Shown here in pieces: positions 26,380 to 35,373 of a stretch of 64,000 nt of DNA. Origin of the DNA: an uncultured Candidatus Entotheonella sp. (lineage in GTDB: Bacteria; Tectomicrobia; Entotheonellia; Entotheonellales; Entotheonellaceae); assembly GCA_958295825.1 (NCBI GenBank), contig OY282375.1, positions 1,411,489-1,475,488 of the forward strand, written 5' to 3'. The notes beneath the pieces are model-generated. The model saw only the letters and a program-made list of their open reading frames with translations. It searched no databases and was not told the origin of the DNA. A program made the position numbers and the translations under genes. Each line of letters opens with the position of its first letter. Positions within the stretch are counted from its first letter, which is position 1.

Positions 26380-27153
26380 ATGAAGTTGGTCCGTTTCCAG
26401 ACCGGCGGTCAGATTCGCCACGGCATTGCCGAAGGCGAGAACATCAGGGAGATCGAAGGCGATCTCTTCGGCGACCATGCACTGACCGGCAGCAGTTTTG
26501 CGCTCAATACCGTCAAGCTCCTGACGCCTTGCACGCCCAGCAAGATGCTGGCCCTGGGCCTGAATTACGCCCTGCACGTGCAGGAAAGCGGCAGCAACCG
26601 CCAAGCCCCCACGCAGCCGGAGCCCTTCTACAAGGTGCCCTCGTCGCTGTGCAATCCGGGTGACCCGATCTGCATCCCGCCCGGCGCCGGCATGACCCAC
26701 TTTGAGGGCGAATTAGTGGCGGTGATCGGCAAGACGTGCAAGCGCGTCGCCCCGGAAAACGCCCTTGAGTACGTGCTGGGCTACACCTGCGGCAACGACG
26801 TGAGCGCCCGCGGCTGGCAACGCGGCGATTTGCAGTGGTGGCGCGGCAAGTCGAGCGACACGTTTTCCCCGCTCGGGCCGTGGATCGAGACCGACATCGC
26901 CGACCCGTCGAAGCTGACGCTGGAAACGCGCCTGAACGGCGAGGTCAAACAGCATTCAGGGACGGATCAGATGATTTTCGACGTGCCAACCATGATCAGC
27001 TTCATCAGTCAGGTGGTCACGATGAACCCCGGCGACGCCATTTTTACCGGCACCTGCGAGGGCGTCGGGCCGATGGAGGACGGCGACACGGTGGAGATCG
27101 AAATCTCGCAAATCGGTGTGCTGCGGAATCCGGTGAAGCGGGAGCAGGAATGA
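26380..27153 (+). CDS. Fumarylacetoacetate hydrolase-family protein
   Basis: 257 residues, the short FAH-family form. Metal ligands are visible in HFEGELVAVIG and GNDVSARGWQ, and the DAIFTGTCEGVGPMEDGD segment matches the usual TGTPxGVGxxxxGD end motif. A KMLALGLNY start of domain fits. Members hydrolyse or decarboxylate acylpyruvates and 2-hydroxymuconic compounds; the exact substrate is open. The CRISPR array begins 8 bases after its stop, so readthrough into the array is likely unless the array uses its own promoters. Confidence 0.9.
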   Translation: MKLVRFQTGGQIRHGIAEGENIREIEGDLFGDHALTGSSFALNTVKLLTPCTPSKMLALGLNYALHVQESGSNRQAPTQPEPFYKVPSSLCNPGDPICIPPGAGMTHFEGELVAVIGKTCKRVAPENALEYVLGYTCGNDVSARGWQRGDLQWWRGKSSDTFSPLGPWIETDIADPSKLTLETRLNGEVKQHSGTDQMIFDVPTMISFISQVVTMNPGDAIFTGTCEGVGPMEDGDTVEIEISQIGVLRNPVKREQE

Positions 27154-27161
27154 CCGTGTCC

Positions 27162-27920
27162 GTTGCGGCTGGCCCTCAATTTCCAGGGTGCTACAATGTT
27201 GAGGTTGACAGGGTAGCTGGTTGAGGTGTTGCGGCTGGCCCTCAATTTCCAGGGTGCTACAATACAAGTACCGTCCATGTGTACGTGCTATAGTTGCGGC
27301 TGGCCCTCAATTTCCAGGGTGCTACAATAGGGCCATGAGCGAGGCGAGAAACGTCGCGGTTGCGGCTGGCCCTCAATTTCCAGGGTGCTACAATTGATGC
27401 AGGAGAGTGACAAGGCCGCTGAAGTTGCGGCTGGCCCTCAATTTCCAGGGTGCTACAATAGGGAACATGGCTATCGCTGGAGCACTTAGTTGCGGCTGGC
27501 CCTCAATTTCCAGGGTGCTACAATGGGCGGACAGATCGTCCGGGGGTCGGAGAGTTGCGGCTGGCCCTCAATTTCCAGGGTGCTACAATCTGGCCGACCA
27601 TCGTGTACAGAATCTCTGAGTTGCGGCTGGCCCTCAATTTCCAGGGTGCTACAATTAGAGTACCGTGCCTACACGCTTCGTGAGCGGTTGCGGCTGGCCC
27701 TCAATTTCCAGGGTGCTACAATGAAGCGCTCCAGGAGCAGCAGCGGTTTACGGTTGCGGCTGGCCCTCAATTTCCAGGGTGCTACAATTGCCGGCGAGCA
27801 CGTGCGCCTGCGTTGCCAGTTGCGGCTGGCCCTCAATTTCCAGGGTGCTACAATCCTCCACAGCGGCGACGTGTCCAAATACCTGTTGCGGCTGGCCCTC
27901 AATTTCCAGGGTGCTACAAT
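27162..27920 (+). CRISPR. Type II-C CRISPR array, 12 repeats and 11 spacers
   Basis: Twelve 36-base repeats that look identical, starting GTTGCGGCTGGCCC and ending CCAGGGTGCTACAAT, with spacers of 29-31 bases. Repeat starts: 27162, 27228, 27293, 27359, 27424, 27489, 27554, 27620, 27687, 27753, 27819 and 27885. The GTTG...GTGCTACAAT ends match the Neisseria-type II-C repeat and set the transcription direction as plus, toward the tracrRNA and against the cas genes. Each repeat ends in TGCTACAAT, an extended -10 promoter element, as in Neisseria arrays where each spacer gets its own promoter. No degenerate terminal repeat marks the old end. Confidence 0.97.
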
Positions 27921-28039
27921 TAGAGAGCCTCAAAGCCCTGTAAATACAGGCATTTCCTGGTATTTGGGGTGAAAAGAACAGGCTGGAAATGGCCTGAAAA
28001 CCGTGTTGGTTGACTCGTTTTCTGGATTTTCAGCTTTCG

Positions 28040-28140
28040 ATTGCAGCACCCTGGAATATTGCGGGCCACCCGTTAACAAGGCATCTGAATGCCGCAAAAT
28101 CAAGGCCCGGACGGGGACTCTCCCGTCCGGGCCTTTTGCA
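28040..28140 (+). ncRNA. tracrRNA of the type II-C system (tracrRNA-1)
   Basis: Bases 28040-28077 form a full-length anti-repeat. ATTGCAGCACCCTGGAA pairs with the repeat's 3' half and GGGCCACCCGTTAAC with its 5' half. Then comes a nexus-like hairpin GGCAT-CTGA-ATGCC at 28080-28093, in the same context (ACAAGGC...GCCGCAA) as in Neisseria tracrRNA. A rho-independent terminator follows with stem AAGGCCCGGACGGG (28102-28115) and its complement ending at 28134, then T-rich sequence. The hairpin also faces the end of cas2 on the other strand, so it may terminate both. A TTGACT at 28010-28015 could be the -35 box; no clear -10 was found. Confidence 0.9.
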
Positions 28141-28176
28141 TTTTCATCACCTTTTTCAGGGTGTGGGGCGAGCGCG

Positions 28177-28521
28177 TCAGAAAAGCGCGAGTTGGCTCGG
28201 ATTCTTTGTCGCGGGTTCACGCCTTGCCCCCGTGAAGATACGGGCGTTGCCATACTGCTTGTCTGTAACTGTGATGATATGGACCTTGCCCTTCTCCGGT
28301 AACGCAACCGCAACCCTGTTGATGTGCGTTTCGGCGGCTTCCTTGCTTTCGGCGAAACGGAGGTACACCGAAAACTGCGCCATCTCAAAGCCGTGGTCCA
28401 AAAGGAAGTTGCGGAACCTGGTGGCCGCTTTGCGTTCGTCACGCGTTCCCACCGGAAGATCAAACATTACGTAGAGCCACATCATCCGGTATCCACTCAA
28501 AGCCGGCCAACGCTTTGCCAT
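28177..28521 (-). CDS. cas2: CRISPR-associated endoribonuclease/integrase subunit Cas2
   Basis: 114 residues from ATG 28521, four bases after the cas1 stop. The ferredoxin-like core WLYVMFDLPVGT carries the conserved aspartate, followed by RFRNFLLDHGFEMAQFSVYL and VHIITVTDKQYGNARIF, ending QLALF as is common in type II-C Cas2. It bridges two Cas1 dimers in the spacer-integration complex. A longer frame to 28584 would overlap cas1 and is not needed. Confidence 0.95.
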   Translation of the reverse strand: MAKRWPALSGYRMMWLYVMFDLPVGTRDERKAATRFRNFLLDHGFEMAQFSVYLRFAESKEAAETHINRVAVALPEKGKVHIITVTDKQYGNARIFTGARREPATKNPSQLALF

Positions 28522-28525
28522 GGTC

Positions 28526-29425
28526 TCATGAATCCCGCAGCAACGTCCGGCGCGGCAGTTCGAGCGCCCGCGTTTCACCGGCAACGCAGCGGACTACGGA
28601 AAGGGCCAGCTGCTGAAGACACGAACCGACGGGACTTACGCCATGATCAGTACGCATGTCAGTAATCAGAACGTTCGCCAAGCGCGGTTTGGTCTCTTTG
28701 TTCACTTCCGTTACGCCTTCACTGGCGAGGTCATACACCAGGAGGTCGGCTACCGGCCGGAAGGGTTCCATCAGATCGTCGGCTAATGCGAAGGCATTGC
28801 GGCGCTGGCGGTGGGCAAGGCCGAGACTGGGATGAAGCCCGGCAGCCATGACGGCGCGAGCCGTGCCCGCGCGGACCACCGTGTACGTGTAATTCAGCAT
28901 GGCGTTGATACCGCCCGCCTGCCGATCACGACGGAAGTCGTTGCCGAACAACAGGGGCCAATACCTTCGGGCCGCCTGCGCCTCCACATTATCGGGGTCG
29001 CCGATGCGTACCTTGCGGGCCAGCAGACGAACCCCCTGATGCCGTGCGCCCACGGCCTCCAGCGTTGCACCCTGGAATTCGATCTTGGCCCTCACGATCT
29101 GCGCCCACAGGCGTTTGCGCAGCGGCTTCGACGCGGCGGCTTGATCCGCCATGCGTCCGGCCTGTTCGTGATGCCCGTCGGCGGCCCAAAGGAAAGCCGC
29201 CGGGCGGTGGTTGCTACCGCAGACGACCAAGGGAACGCAACGTTCGGCAAGCGCCACGAGCAAGTTGTTTGAATAGGTAATCCCGTGTGCGCTGGCGATG
29301 ACGGCGGCAATATCGTCAAGCGGCACTCTCCCGATCTCGACCCCTTGGGCCGCCACAGTCAGAAAACCGCGAGACTTGGCCAGATGCCGGCCCTCCTCGG
29401 CAATCTCGACGATCCGTCCAATCAC
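28526..29425 (-). CDS. cas1: CRISPR-associated integrase Cas1 (type II-C)
   Basis: 299 residues. The start overlaps the cas9 stop by four bases (ATGA). Catalytic E lies in DPDNVEAQAARRYWPLLFG, H in GLHPSLGLAHR and the acidic residue in LADDLMEPFRP, so all three metal ligands are visible. It integrates protospacers at the array leader together with Cas2. With only cas9, cas1 and cas2 present and no csn2 or cas4, the locus is subtype II-C. Confidence 0.96.
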   Translation of the reverse strand: MIGRIVEIAEEGRHLAKSRGFLTVAAQGVEIGRVPLDDIAAVIASAHGITYSNNLLVALAERCVPLVVCGSNHRPAAFLWAADGHHEQAGRMADQAAASKPLRKRLWAQIVRAKIEFQGATLEAVGARHQGVRLLARKVRIGDPDNVEAQAARRYWPLLFGNDFRRDRQAGGINAMLNYTYTVVRAGTARAVMAAGLHPSLGLAHRQRRNAFALADDLMEPFRPVADLLVYDLASEGVTEVNKETKPRLANVLITDMRTDHGVSPVGSCLQQLALSVVRCVAGETRALELPRRTLLRDS

Positions 29426-32400
29426 GATTTTTCCTGAACGGCGCTGCGGCGGCCTATCGGGTCTACTCGGACACGACGTGCGCCAGCGGCTTTCAACTTG
29501 GACCAGGCTTTCATCTGATAACGAAAAGGATCGTCTGTGTCGGCATGACGGTCCTGAAGCGCACCTGCTTCGGAATGTGGGGCCAATCTCAACTGATTAG
29601 CCGATACCTCCAAACGGCACACTCGATAAATACCACGACCGTCGCCAAAATCAGCCTCAATCAGGTCGCCCTTGTGCACCCGCATCACCAGTTTTGCGCC
29701 TGGATGTGCTTGTCGCCAAGCAGGCTTGAAGTCAGGCTGATTGGCGTCTTGGACGGTCACGCCTTCGCCTTGCCACTGACCGTTGGGCAATTCGTAAATT
29801 TCGATACGGTGATTGTCCCCTGGCGAATAAGCCTTCACGAAGCGGTTTCCGTCACCATGCCTGACCTCGTAGACCAACTGTTCCGTCTTCAGAACGCGAA
29901 CCCTCCGAACGCCGTGCTTCTGACCAAACGCCGCCAAGGATTCTTTGAGCTCTTTGTCCGTTCCAGCTGTGGCCGCAAGGGCCTGTAAATCACGACGAAG
30001 GAGATTATCGCGCACGCATTTAATCTCGGACGAGCTTAGTTTATGGATTGGTTTGCGGTAAACGAGATTGTAGCGTTTCCCATCGATCTCTTCGTCAACA
30101 AGGCCATACGCAGTCTCCTCGTGCAACGTGCCCGACGTAACGTGCACGTTACGCTGCGCGCCAGGCGACAGACCGTGGTCTGGCCGATGGCTGACAATTG
30201 TCTTCTTCAGGAGACGGTCAAGATCCTCCCGGTATCCTTCGTACGGCGTTGGAAACTCGCCTTTCGGAAAGAGACGGTCGAGATTCATCGCTTCTGCCCG
30301 CCCTGACGCCGTCGCAATGCGTTGCAGAAGGGCGCCGTCGGTATAGGCAAGCACGAAGGCGTCGATAAGGTGATGGCGGTGATCTTTCCGATTCTTCGGC
30401 TGGTTGGTGTTGGTATGGCTGTCATCTGGCAGCAGACGGTTAAGCCCCCATTTCCCGCGCAGCATTCCCGTCAGCTGACCGTTAGATGCCCGAACTTTGG
30501 GGCAGATGTGCTCCAGATAGGTTGTCGCCAGCCGCGATATGTACTGGGTGTCCGTCAAGAGGCGGGCGATAGGACCACCTTGGTCCTTGAATCGGTCCAT
30601 CGCGCCAGGCTGAAACCGCCACGCCTTCTTTTTGAACAACCGCTCGGCACGTTCCATAATCTCACGCAGTTTATCGCCGCTCCAAGCCTCGGCGGGCGCC
30701 CGGGCGCCTTTCCGCCTGTTGGCTTCAACGGTGCAAAGCACTTTGTTCATAAAACTATCGTCAAGGGTGCTTGAATACGGCAGGATATGATCAATCTCGA
30801 TCTCGTGGCTGAATAGCATCTGTTCCGAGATCGGTTTGCCGGAGTATATACAAACACGCTCGCCGGCTGGAAGCTCATCGTACAGACGCTGACGTAGTAT
30901 ATTGTCATAGCTGTCGCTCAGGTCTTCGTCTTCAAGTTTCTTGCGGGCAGCGTCGTTTTTCTCCCTGTTTTCATCGTTCTTGCTATTCCATTCCTTGATG
31001 CGGTTCCTGCTCCACTTCAGTTCGCGGGCGAGTTCAACGACAATTTCCTGGGGTGGCCCATAGGTGGCGACAAGCGCGTTAACGAGTTTGCGGAGTTGGT
31101 TAAGGGCAACGTGGACGGTTGGGTTGGACACACGACCGATGCGCTCCTGACTGCCATCAGGTGCGGCAGGTTGGGAGACAACGTGTCGGGTCAGCACTTC
31201 GCCGTAATACGGCAGCCTGGCTTTCTGGTCGGGCCGGTGGTCTGAGTGATGCAGGGCAAGATGGGCCACGGCCTCGTCGTAGGTCAGTTGCCGGTGGTAG
31301 ACTTCGCCGGTATCGGGATCGATGGCTTCGCGAGATTCCCGTTCCATGACCTCAATCAGGTCACGCAGTACCGAGCGGCCGAAACGGCCATGTCCCTGCG
31401 GAAGACGTATTTCGGACACGTACCCAGCGGCCTCTTTGTCCAGGCCGAATTCGGCCTGCAGCCAGTGGCAAAGCTCGTCCTCATCCCGCTCTCCAAGCAG
31501 ACGCTCCACAACTTCGATCTGCCGGGCAGTCGAAAGTTCACGCCAAGCCCGACCAAATGCCTTCTTCGCGGCCAACTTGCTGGCCGTCTCGTTCGACGGC
31601 AGGCCCTTGCGGCCTGATAGTTCATAGTTGAAACGCACATCGTCCGGCAGCCTCGCCGCCTCCCTGAGTTTCTCGAAGAGAACGGGGCTGGTAGATCGCG
31701 TCATCAGCATGGCGACGACGGCGTCGTGCTCCTGGGGCTTCAGATAGCGCTCGACGCCGCCCATCCGCACGACCCGAAGTTGGCAGGCGTCTTGAAGAAT
31801 GCGAATGCGTTGAAAGAGGGGATGCGCCTTCGGAGCGCGTTCGCCCAGGTCGATCTCGAACCCGTACGGGTTGACGATTTCCTTCTCTGGCCTCAGCGTG
31901 CAACGGCCCACAACTTGCGGCTTCAACGGCCGTTGTTCGAGGAGGATGCGTTTGATCTTTTCAAGAAGTTCCGGCGTCAGCGCCTTGTGATGTTTTTTCT
32001 GTTTTTTCTGTTTCTCCCATATCTTATCGATCTCGTTCTCAATGAGCGCTCGCGTCGGATAGAAATCCCAATGGTTCCTGGCGCCCGTGGACGTTGGGCG
32101 AAAGCGCACCGCCCGCGGCGGCGCATTCCGGCCCTTTCCTTTTCCCCGCTCCAACCGGGAACCATCGTCGTCAAGACGGTGACCCTTTCGATCCCGCTGA
32201 TGCCAGTTGGCGAACAGTTCGCCAAGCGTGCGTGCGCCGCTCTCCTCAAGCTTGGCCTCCAGCGCTTGTATCCCCTGTTTCATGGCACTCTTTTCGTCGT
32301 TCTTGGAGTCGGCAATTCGATTGGACCGGAAGCCCCGGTGCTGATTCAGGTGGAACACGACGCGACCAATTTCGTAAAGCTCGATACCTTCATCCAGCGC

Positions 32401-32727
32401 CTTCTTGCGCAGCCAGTAGGGATCAAGCTCTGCGAGCTTTTTGCGTTCCTCCCGATCAATCGGCATCAATCCCGCATTGATCAAGGTCTCCACAAGACGC
32501 TCCTTTCGGCGCACGAAACGATAGCGTTGCCGGCGCATGCTCCGCGCTGCGCGGCGATTCACGGCCAGGGAAGCGTTGGATTTCGGGGCTCGCCCCGCTG
32601 CCTCGTTGGGAGTCAAAATGCGAACGCCGCCATCCAACGTACGGAGCGGACGATTGTTTGAATCGAGTTCCACCGCGTACCAGCCGATGGAATTGGACCC
32701 CATGTCCAAGGCCAACCGATAAGTCAT
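29422..32727 (-). CDS. cas9: Cas9 RNA-guided DNA endonuclease, compact type II-C form
   Basis: 1101 residues. RuvC-I LALDMGSNSIGW with D8; arginine-rich bridge helix at about 57-75 (NRRAARSMRRQRYRFVRRKE); RuvC-II IVVELARELKW with E565; HNH motif HEIEIDHILPYS with H647 and N661; RuvC-III DHRHHLIDAFVLAY with H786 and D789. All catalytic residues are present, so it should cut both strands when loaded with crRNA and tracrRNA. Length and repeat type place it near the Neisseria/Campylobacter II-C group. Strong AGGAGG precedes ATG 32727. The PAM cannot be read from sequence. The reading frame is intact beside a locus with IS damage. Confidence 0.97.
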   Translation of the reverse strand: MTYRLALDMGSNSIGWYAVELDSNNRPLRTLDGGVRILTPNEAAGRAPKSNASLAVNRRAARSMRRQRYRFVRRKERLVETLINAGLMPIDREERKKLAELDPYWLRKKALDEGIELYEIGRVVFHLNQHRGFRSNRIADSKNDEKSAMKQGIQALEAKLEESGARTLGELFANWHQRDRKGHRLDDDGSRLERGKGKGRNAPPRAVRFRPTSTGARNHWDFYPTRALIENEIDKIWEKQKKQKKHHKALTPELLEKIKRILLEQRPLKPQVVGRCTLRPEKEIVNPYGFEIDLGERAPKAHPLFQRIRILQDACQLRVVRMGGVERYLKPQEHDAVVAMLMTRSTSPVLFEKLREAARLPDDVRFNYELSGRKGLPSNETASKLAAKKAFGRAWRELSTARQIEVVERLLGERDEDELCHWLQAEFGLDKEAAGYVSEIRLPQGHGRFGRSVLRDLIEVMERESREAIDPDTGEVYHRQLTYDEAVAHLALHHSDHRPDQKARLPYYGEVLTRHVVSQPAAPDGSQERIGRVSNPTVHVALNQLRKLVNALVATYGPPQEIVVELARELKWSRNRIKEWNSKNDENREKNDAARKKLEDEDLSDSYDNILRQRLYDELPAGERVCIYSGKPISEQMLFSHEIEIDHILPYSSTLDDSFMNKVLCTVEANRRKGARAPAEAWSGDKLREIMERAERLFKKKAWRFQPGAMDRFKDQGGPIARLLTDTQYISRLATTYLEHICPKVRASNGQLTGMLRGKWGLNRLLPDDSHTNTNQPKNRKDHRHHLIDAFVLAYTDGALLQRIATASGRAEAMNLDRLFPKGEFPTPYEGYREDLDRLLKKTIVSHRPDHGLSPGAQRNVHVTSGTLHEETAYGLVDEEIDGKRYNLVYRKPIHKLSSSEIKCVRDNLLRRDLQALAATAGTDKELKESLAAFGQKHGVRRVRVLKTEQLVYEVRHGDGNRFVKAYSPGDNHRIEIYELPNGQWQGEGVTVQDANQPDFKPAWRQAHPGAKLVMRVHKGDLIEADFGDGRGIYRVCRLEVSANQLRLAPHSEAGALQDRHADTDDPFRYQMKAWSKLKAAGARRVRVDPIGRRSAVQEKS

Positions 32728-32767
32728 ATTGACCCCTCCTTCATGTTCCAGACGAGAAAAGATGAGA

Positions 32768-32797
32768 TTGACAGCGCGAATTACGGCGCCATGTTAT
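32768..32797 (+). promoter_or_regulatory. Candidate sigma-70 promoter for the second tracrRNA-like gene
   Basis: TTGACA at 32768-32773, an 18-base spacer and TGTTAT at 32792-32797. A start near 32804 is predicted, 29 bases before the anti-repeat part. It lies in the cas9 5' region and points away from cas9. Confidence 0.5.
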
Positions 32798-32803
32798 TTG
32801 TCT

Positions 32804-32915
32804 GTTCCATGGTTCTCGCCAGTCGCCGGGTGATTGAGGGCTACCCGTTAACAAGCCCTGTATCAGGACACAAAAAGCGGACCGGGCGGAAAATCCCGTC
32901 CGGTCCGCTTTTTCG
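32804..32915 (+). ncRNA. Second tracrRNA-like RNA upstream of cas9 (tracrRNA-2 or natural guide RNA)
   Basis: The stretch ATTGAGGGCTACCCGTTAAC at 32833-32852 matches the 5'-half anti-repeat of this array, better than tracrRNA-1 does at ATTGAGGGC. It is followed by AAGCCCTG-TAT-CAGG, a nexus hairpin, then ACAAAA and a strong terminator (stem AAAGCGGACCGG...CCGGTCCGCTTTT, 32872-32912). The order anti-repeat, nexus, terminator is that of tracrRNA-1, but stem sequences differ on both sides, which points to a maintained structure. The upper half of the anti-repeat is missing; instead CGGGT (32827-32831) can pair with ACCCG (32843-32847), closing a short hairpin. Start is uncertain. Confidence 0.7.
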
Positions 32916-32930
32916 TTTTACGATCTTTCG

Positions 32931-33870
32931 TAGAAGCAGTTTCATAACTTAATTTACCATGAGGCCTTCTTTTGGTATGCAATCAATGGCTCAAAGGAGG
33001 CCTGATATGAACCGCCATAAGAGTGAACTAAGCGATGAGCAGTGGGAAAAAATCGCTCCCTTCCTGCCCAAACCCCAAGCCTCGCCTTGGGGTGGACCCA
33101 AACCAATCCCCAATCGCCCTTGCTTCGAGGGCATCTTGTGGGTCCTTCGCAGCGGCGCCCGCTGGAAAGACCTGCCAGCGTCCTATCCTTCTCCCAGCAC
33201 CTGTTGGCGTCGTCTGTGCCTCTGGGAGGAACAAGAGGTGTGGCTTAAGGCATGGCGCGCCTTTCTGGCGCAACTTGACCGCCAAGGACAGCTTGATTGG
33301 GCCGAAACCTTTGCTGACGGCAGCTTTGCCCCGGCCAAAAAAGGGGGCCTTGCGTCGGCCCTACCAAGAAGGGCAAAGGTACGAAGTGGATGGTGGTGGC
33401 AGACGGCCAAGGTGTTCCTCTGGGAAACCTCCTGGAATCGGCGTCCGCAGCGGAAGTGACCTTGATCGAGCGGGCCTTGACACAGGTGTCGGTGCCGCGT
33501 CGTGGCCGCGGTCGGCCCCGCCAAAAGCCCGCGCGCCTCATTTATGACAAGGCGGCGGACGCAGACGCCCTTCGCCAGCGTCTGCGGTCTCGGGGCATTG
33601 ATTTGATTTGCCCGCATCGCAGAAACCGTAAACGAGCCTCCTTGCAGGATGGTCGCAAGCTGCGCCGTTACAAACGTCGTTGGAAAGTTGAGCGAACGAT
33701 TTCCTGGGTGGGCAATTTTCGTCGCTTGGTGGTGCGCTGGGATCGATATATTGAGGTCTACCGCGGCTTCTTTCATATCGCGTGCATGCTGATAACGCTG
33801 AATAAGCTTCTCAATGGCTTCTAACTCATTTGCTTGTGACTACCATCAGGTAGTTATGAAACAGCCTCTA
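32931..33870 (+). mobile_element. IS5-family insertion sequence (IS427/IS1031-like), two-frame transposase
   Basis: About 940 bases bounded by 19-base imperfect inverted repeats (TAGAAGCAGTTTCATAACT at 32931-32949 and the complement of TAGAGGCTGTTTCATAACT at 33852-33870, two mismatches). It contains one transposase in two overlapping frames. It inserted directly after the terminator of the second tracrRNA-like gene. Short target duplications of two to four bases cannot be confirmed. Confidence 0.85.
33007..33824 (+). CDS. IS5-family transposase read by frameshift (orfA 33007-33459, orfB to 33824)
   Basis: The first frame begins MNRHKSELSDEQWEKI (AAGGAGG upstream) and carries the winged N-terminal domain up to ETFADGSFAPAKKGG, with the first DDE aspartate in the ADGSF motif. 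The second frame continues VGPTKKGKGTKWMVVADGQG, DKAADADALRQRL and KVERTISWVGNFRRLVVRWD, the final E region. The switch is a -1 shift at a run of six A and five G near 33339-33349. This is the programmed-frameshift design of the IS427 group, so I regard the gene as possibly active rather than broken. Confidence 0.85.
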
Positions 33871-33989
33871 GATTGATTTTCGGCGAGGGACAGACTGGAG
33901 TTTCTGTGATCGGCGGGTGGTGCGCCTGATCGAATTGATAAGGGCAACTTGCCTGGACGCAGCAGCTTGCCAACCTAGCCGAACATACC

Positions 33990-35336
33990 CTAGCTGCCGG
34001 CGATGGTCATCTCACGAATTTTCAGCGTGGGAGCCATCACCCGGCGGCGCTGGTCCAAGTCGTTGCCGATCATCTCGATGTCAGCCAGCATCTGGCGCAA
34101 GTTGCCCGCGATCGTGATCTCCTCGACCGCATAGGTCAACTCACCGCCCTCGATCCACAACCCGGAAGCGCCGCGCGAATAATCGCCGGTGACGGGATTG
34201 ACGCCGAAACCGATCAGACCGGTCACGTACAGGCCCTTCGGCACCGAGGCGATGACTTCTTCGGGCGTCGCCGTGCCCGGCGCCATGTAAAAATTCGTCG
34301 GGCTCACGCTCGGCGCGTCCCCCGCCGAGCGCGCCGCATTGCCCGTCGAGCGCATGCCCAGCTTGCGACCCGTGTAGGTATCAAGCAGATAGGTGCGCAG
34401 GACGCCCTGCTCCACCACGGTGGTGCGGCGGGTCGGCAGCCCCTCGCCATCGAACGGCTTCGAGCCCGGCGCGCCGGGCAGCGTACCGTCGTCGTACACG
34501 GTGACCGTTTCGGGGGCAATTTTCTGCCCGATGCAATCCGTGAGGAACGACGCCGCGCGATAGATGGCGGAGCCCGAAACCGCCGAGAACAGGTGGTTCA
34601 GCAAACCGGCAGCGACGGTAGCATCAAAAACAACCGGCGCCTTTTGCGTCGGCACGCGGCGAGCGCCCAGCCGCCGCAGGGTGCGGCGCGCCGCCTCCTG
34701 GCCGAGGGCTTCCGGCGCTTGCAGGCTGTCCATCCGGCGCCCGGCGGTGAACCATGAACCGCTCTGCATGCCGACCGCATCGGATGCAATCGAGGCGACC
34801 GACAGACTGGCCAGGCTGGCGCGGTAGTGCCCGACGAATCCGTGACTGTTGACGTACGTCACCTCGCCTTGCGAGCTATCGTATGAGCCGCCTTCCGAGT
34901 TGGTGATACGGCTGTCGTAGTCCAGGGCGGCCTGTTCCGCGTCTCGCGCCATGGCAATGCGCTCGGCCGGCGGCAATTGCTGCAGGCTGTCGTCGCACAA
35001 CCCCAGGTCCGGCACCGTGGTCGCCACCTCGCCGGGCTCCGGCAGGCCGGCGTACTCGTCGTCGGCCATCGCCTGCGCCAGCGCGCAGGTGTCGTCGAGC
35101 AGTTGCCGCAGCGACGCCGATGAGAAATCCGAGGTCGACGTGGTGGCTGAACGCTGCCCGAAGAACAGCCGCAGGCCCAGGCGCTTCTGGTGCGAATTCT
35201 GCACCGTTTCAACGTCTCCCAGCCGCACCTGCGCCTCGAAAGACGTGCTGTCCACCAGCAGCGCGTCGCCGCCGGTGGCGCCGCGTGCGCGCGCCGTTTG
35301 CAGCAGGTCCTGCACCACCTGAGGGTCAATCGTCAT
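33990..35336 (-). CDS. pmbA: PmbA/TldE metalloprotease-like subunit
   Basis: 448 residues. The family signatures SGSAIYRAASFL, DGTLPGAPGSKPFDGEG, GSWFTAGRR and TGDYSRGASGLWIEGG are present, and the HExxxH motif of TldD is absent, as expected of the TldE/PmbA half. TldD and TldE form a zinc protease heterodimer that in E. coli matures microcin B17 and cleaves unfolded or modified peptides. The start is 37 bases after the tldD stop, so the two are an operon. Confidence 0.93.
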   Translation of the reverse strand: MTIDPQVVQDLLQTARARGATGGDALLVDSTSFEAQVRLGDVETVQNSHQKRLGLRLFFGQRSATTSTSDFSSASLRQLLDDTCALAQAMADDEYAGLPEPGEVATTVPDLGLCDDSLQQLPPAERIAMARDAEQAALDYDSRITNSEGGSYDSSQGEVTYVNSHGFVGHYRASLASLSVASIASDAVGMQSGSWFTAGRRMDSLQAPEALGQEAARRTLRRLGARRVPTQKAPVVFDATVAAGLLNHLFSAVSGSAIYRAASFLTDCIGQKIAPETVTVYDDGTLPGAPGSKPFDGEGLPTRRTTVVEQGVLRTYLLDTYTGRKLGMRSTGNAARSAGDAPSVSPTNFYMAPGTATPEEVIASVPKGLYVTGLIGFGVNPVTGDYSRGASGLWIEGGELTYAVEEITIAGNLRQMLADIEMIGNDLDQRRRVMAPTLKIREMTIAGS

Positions 35337-35373
35337 CCCTGTCTCTCCCGTCGTGAAGCGTCAACGTCCTGCC

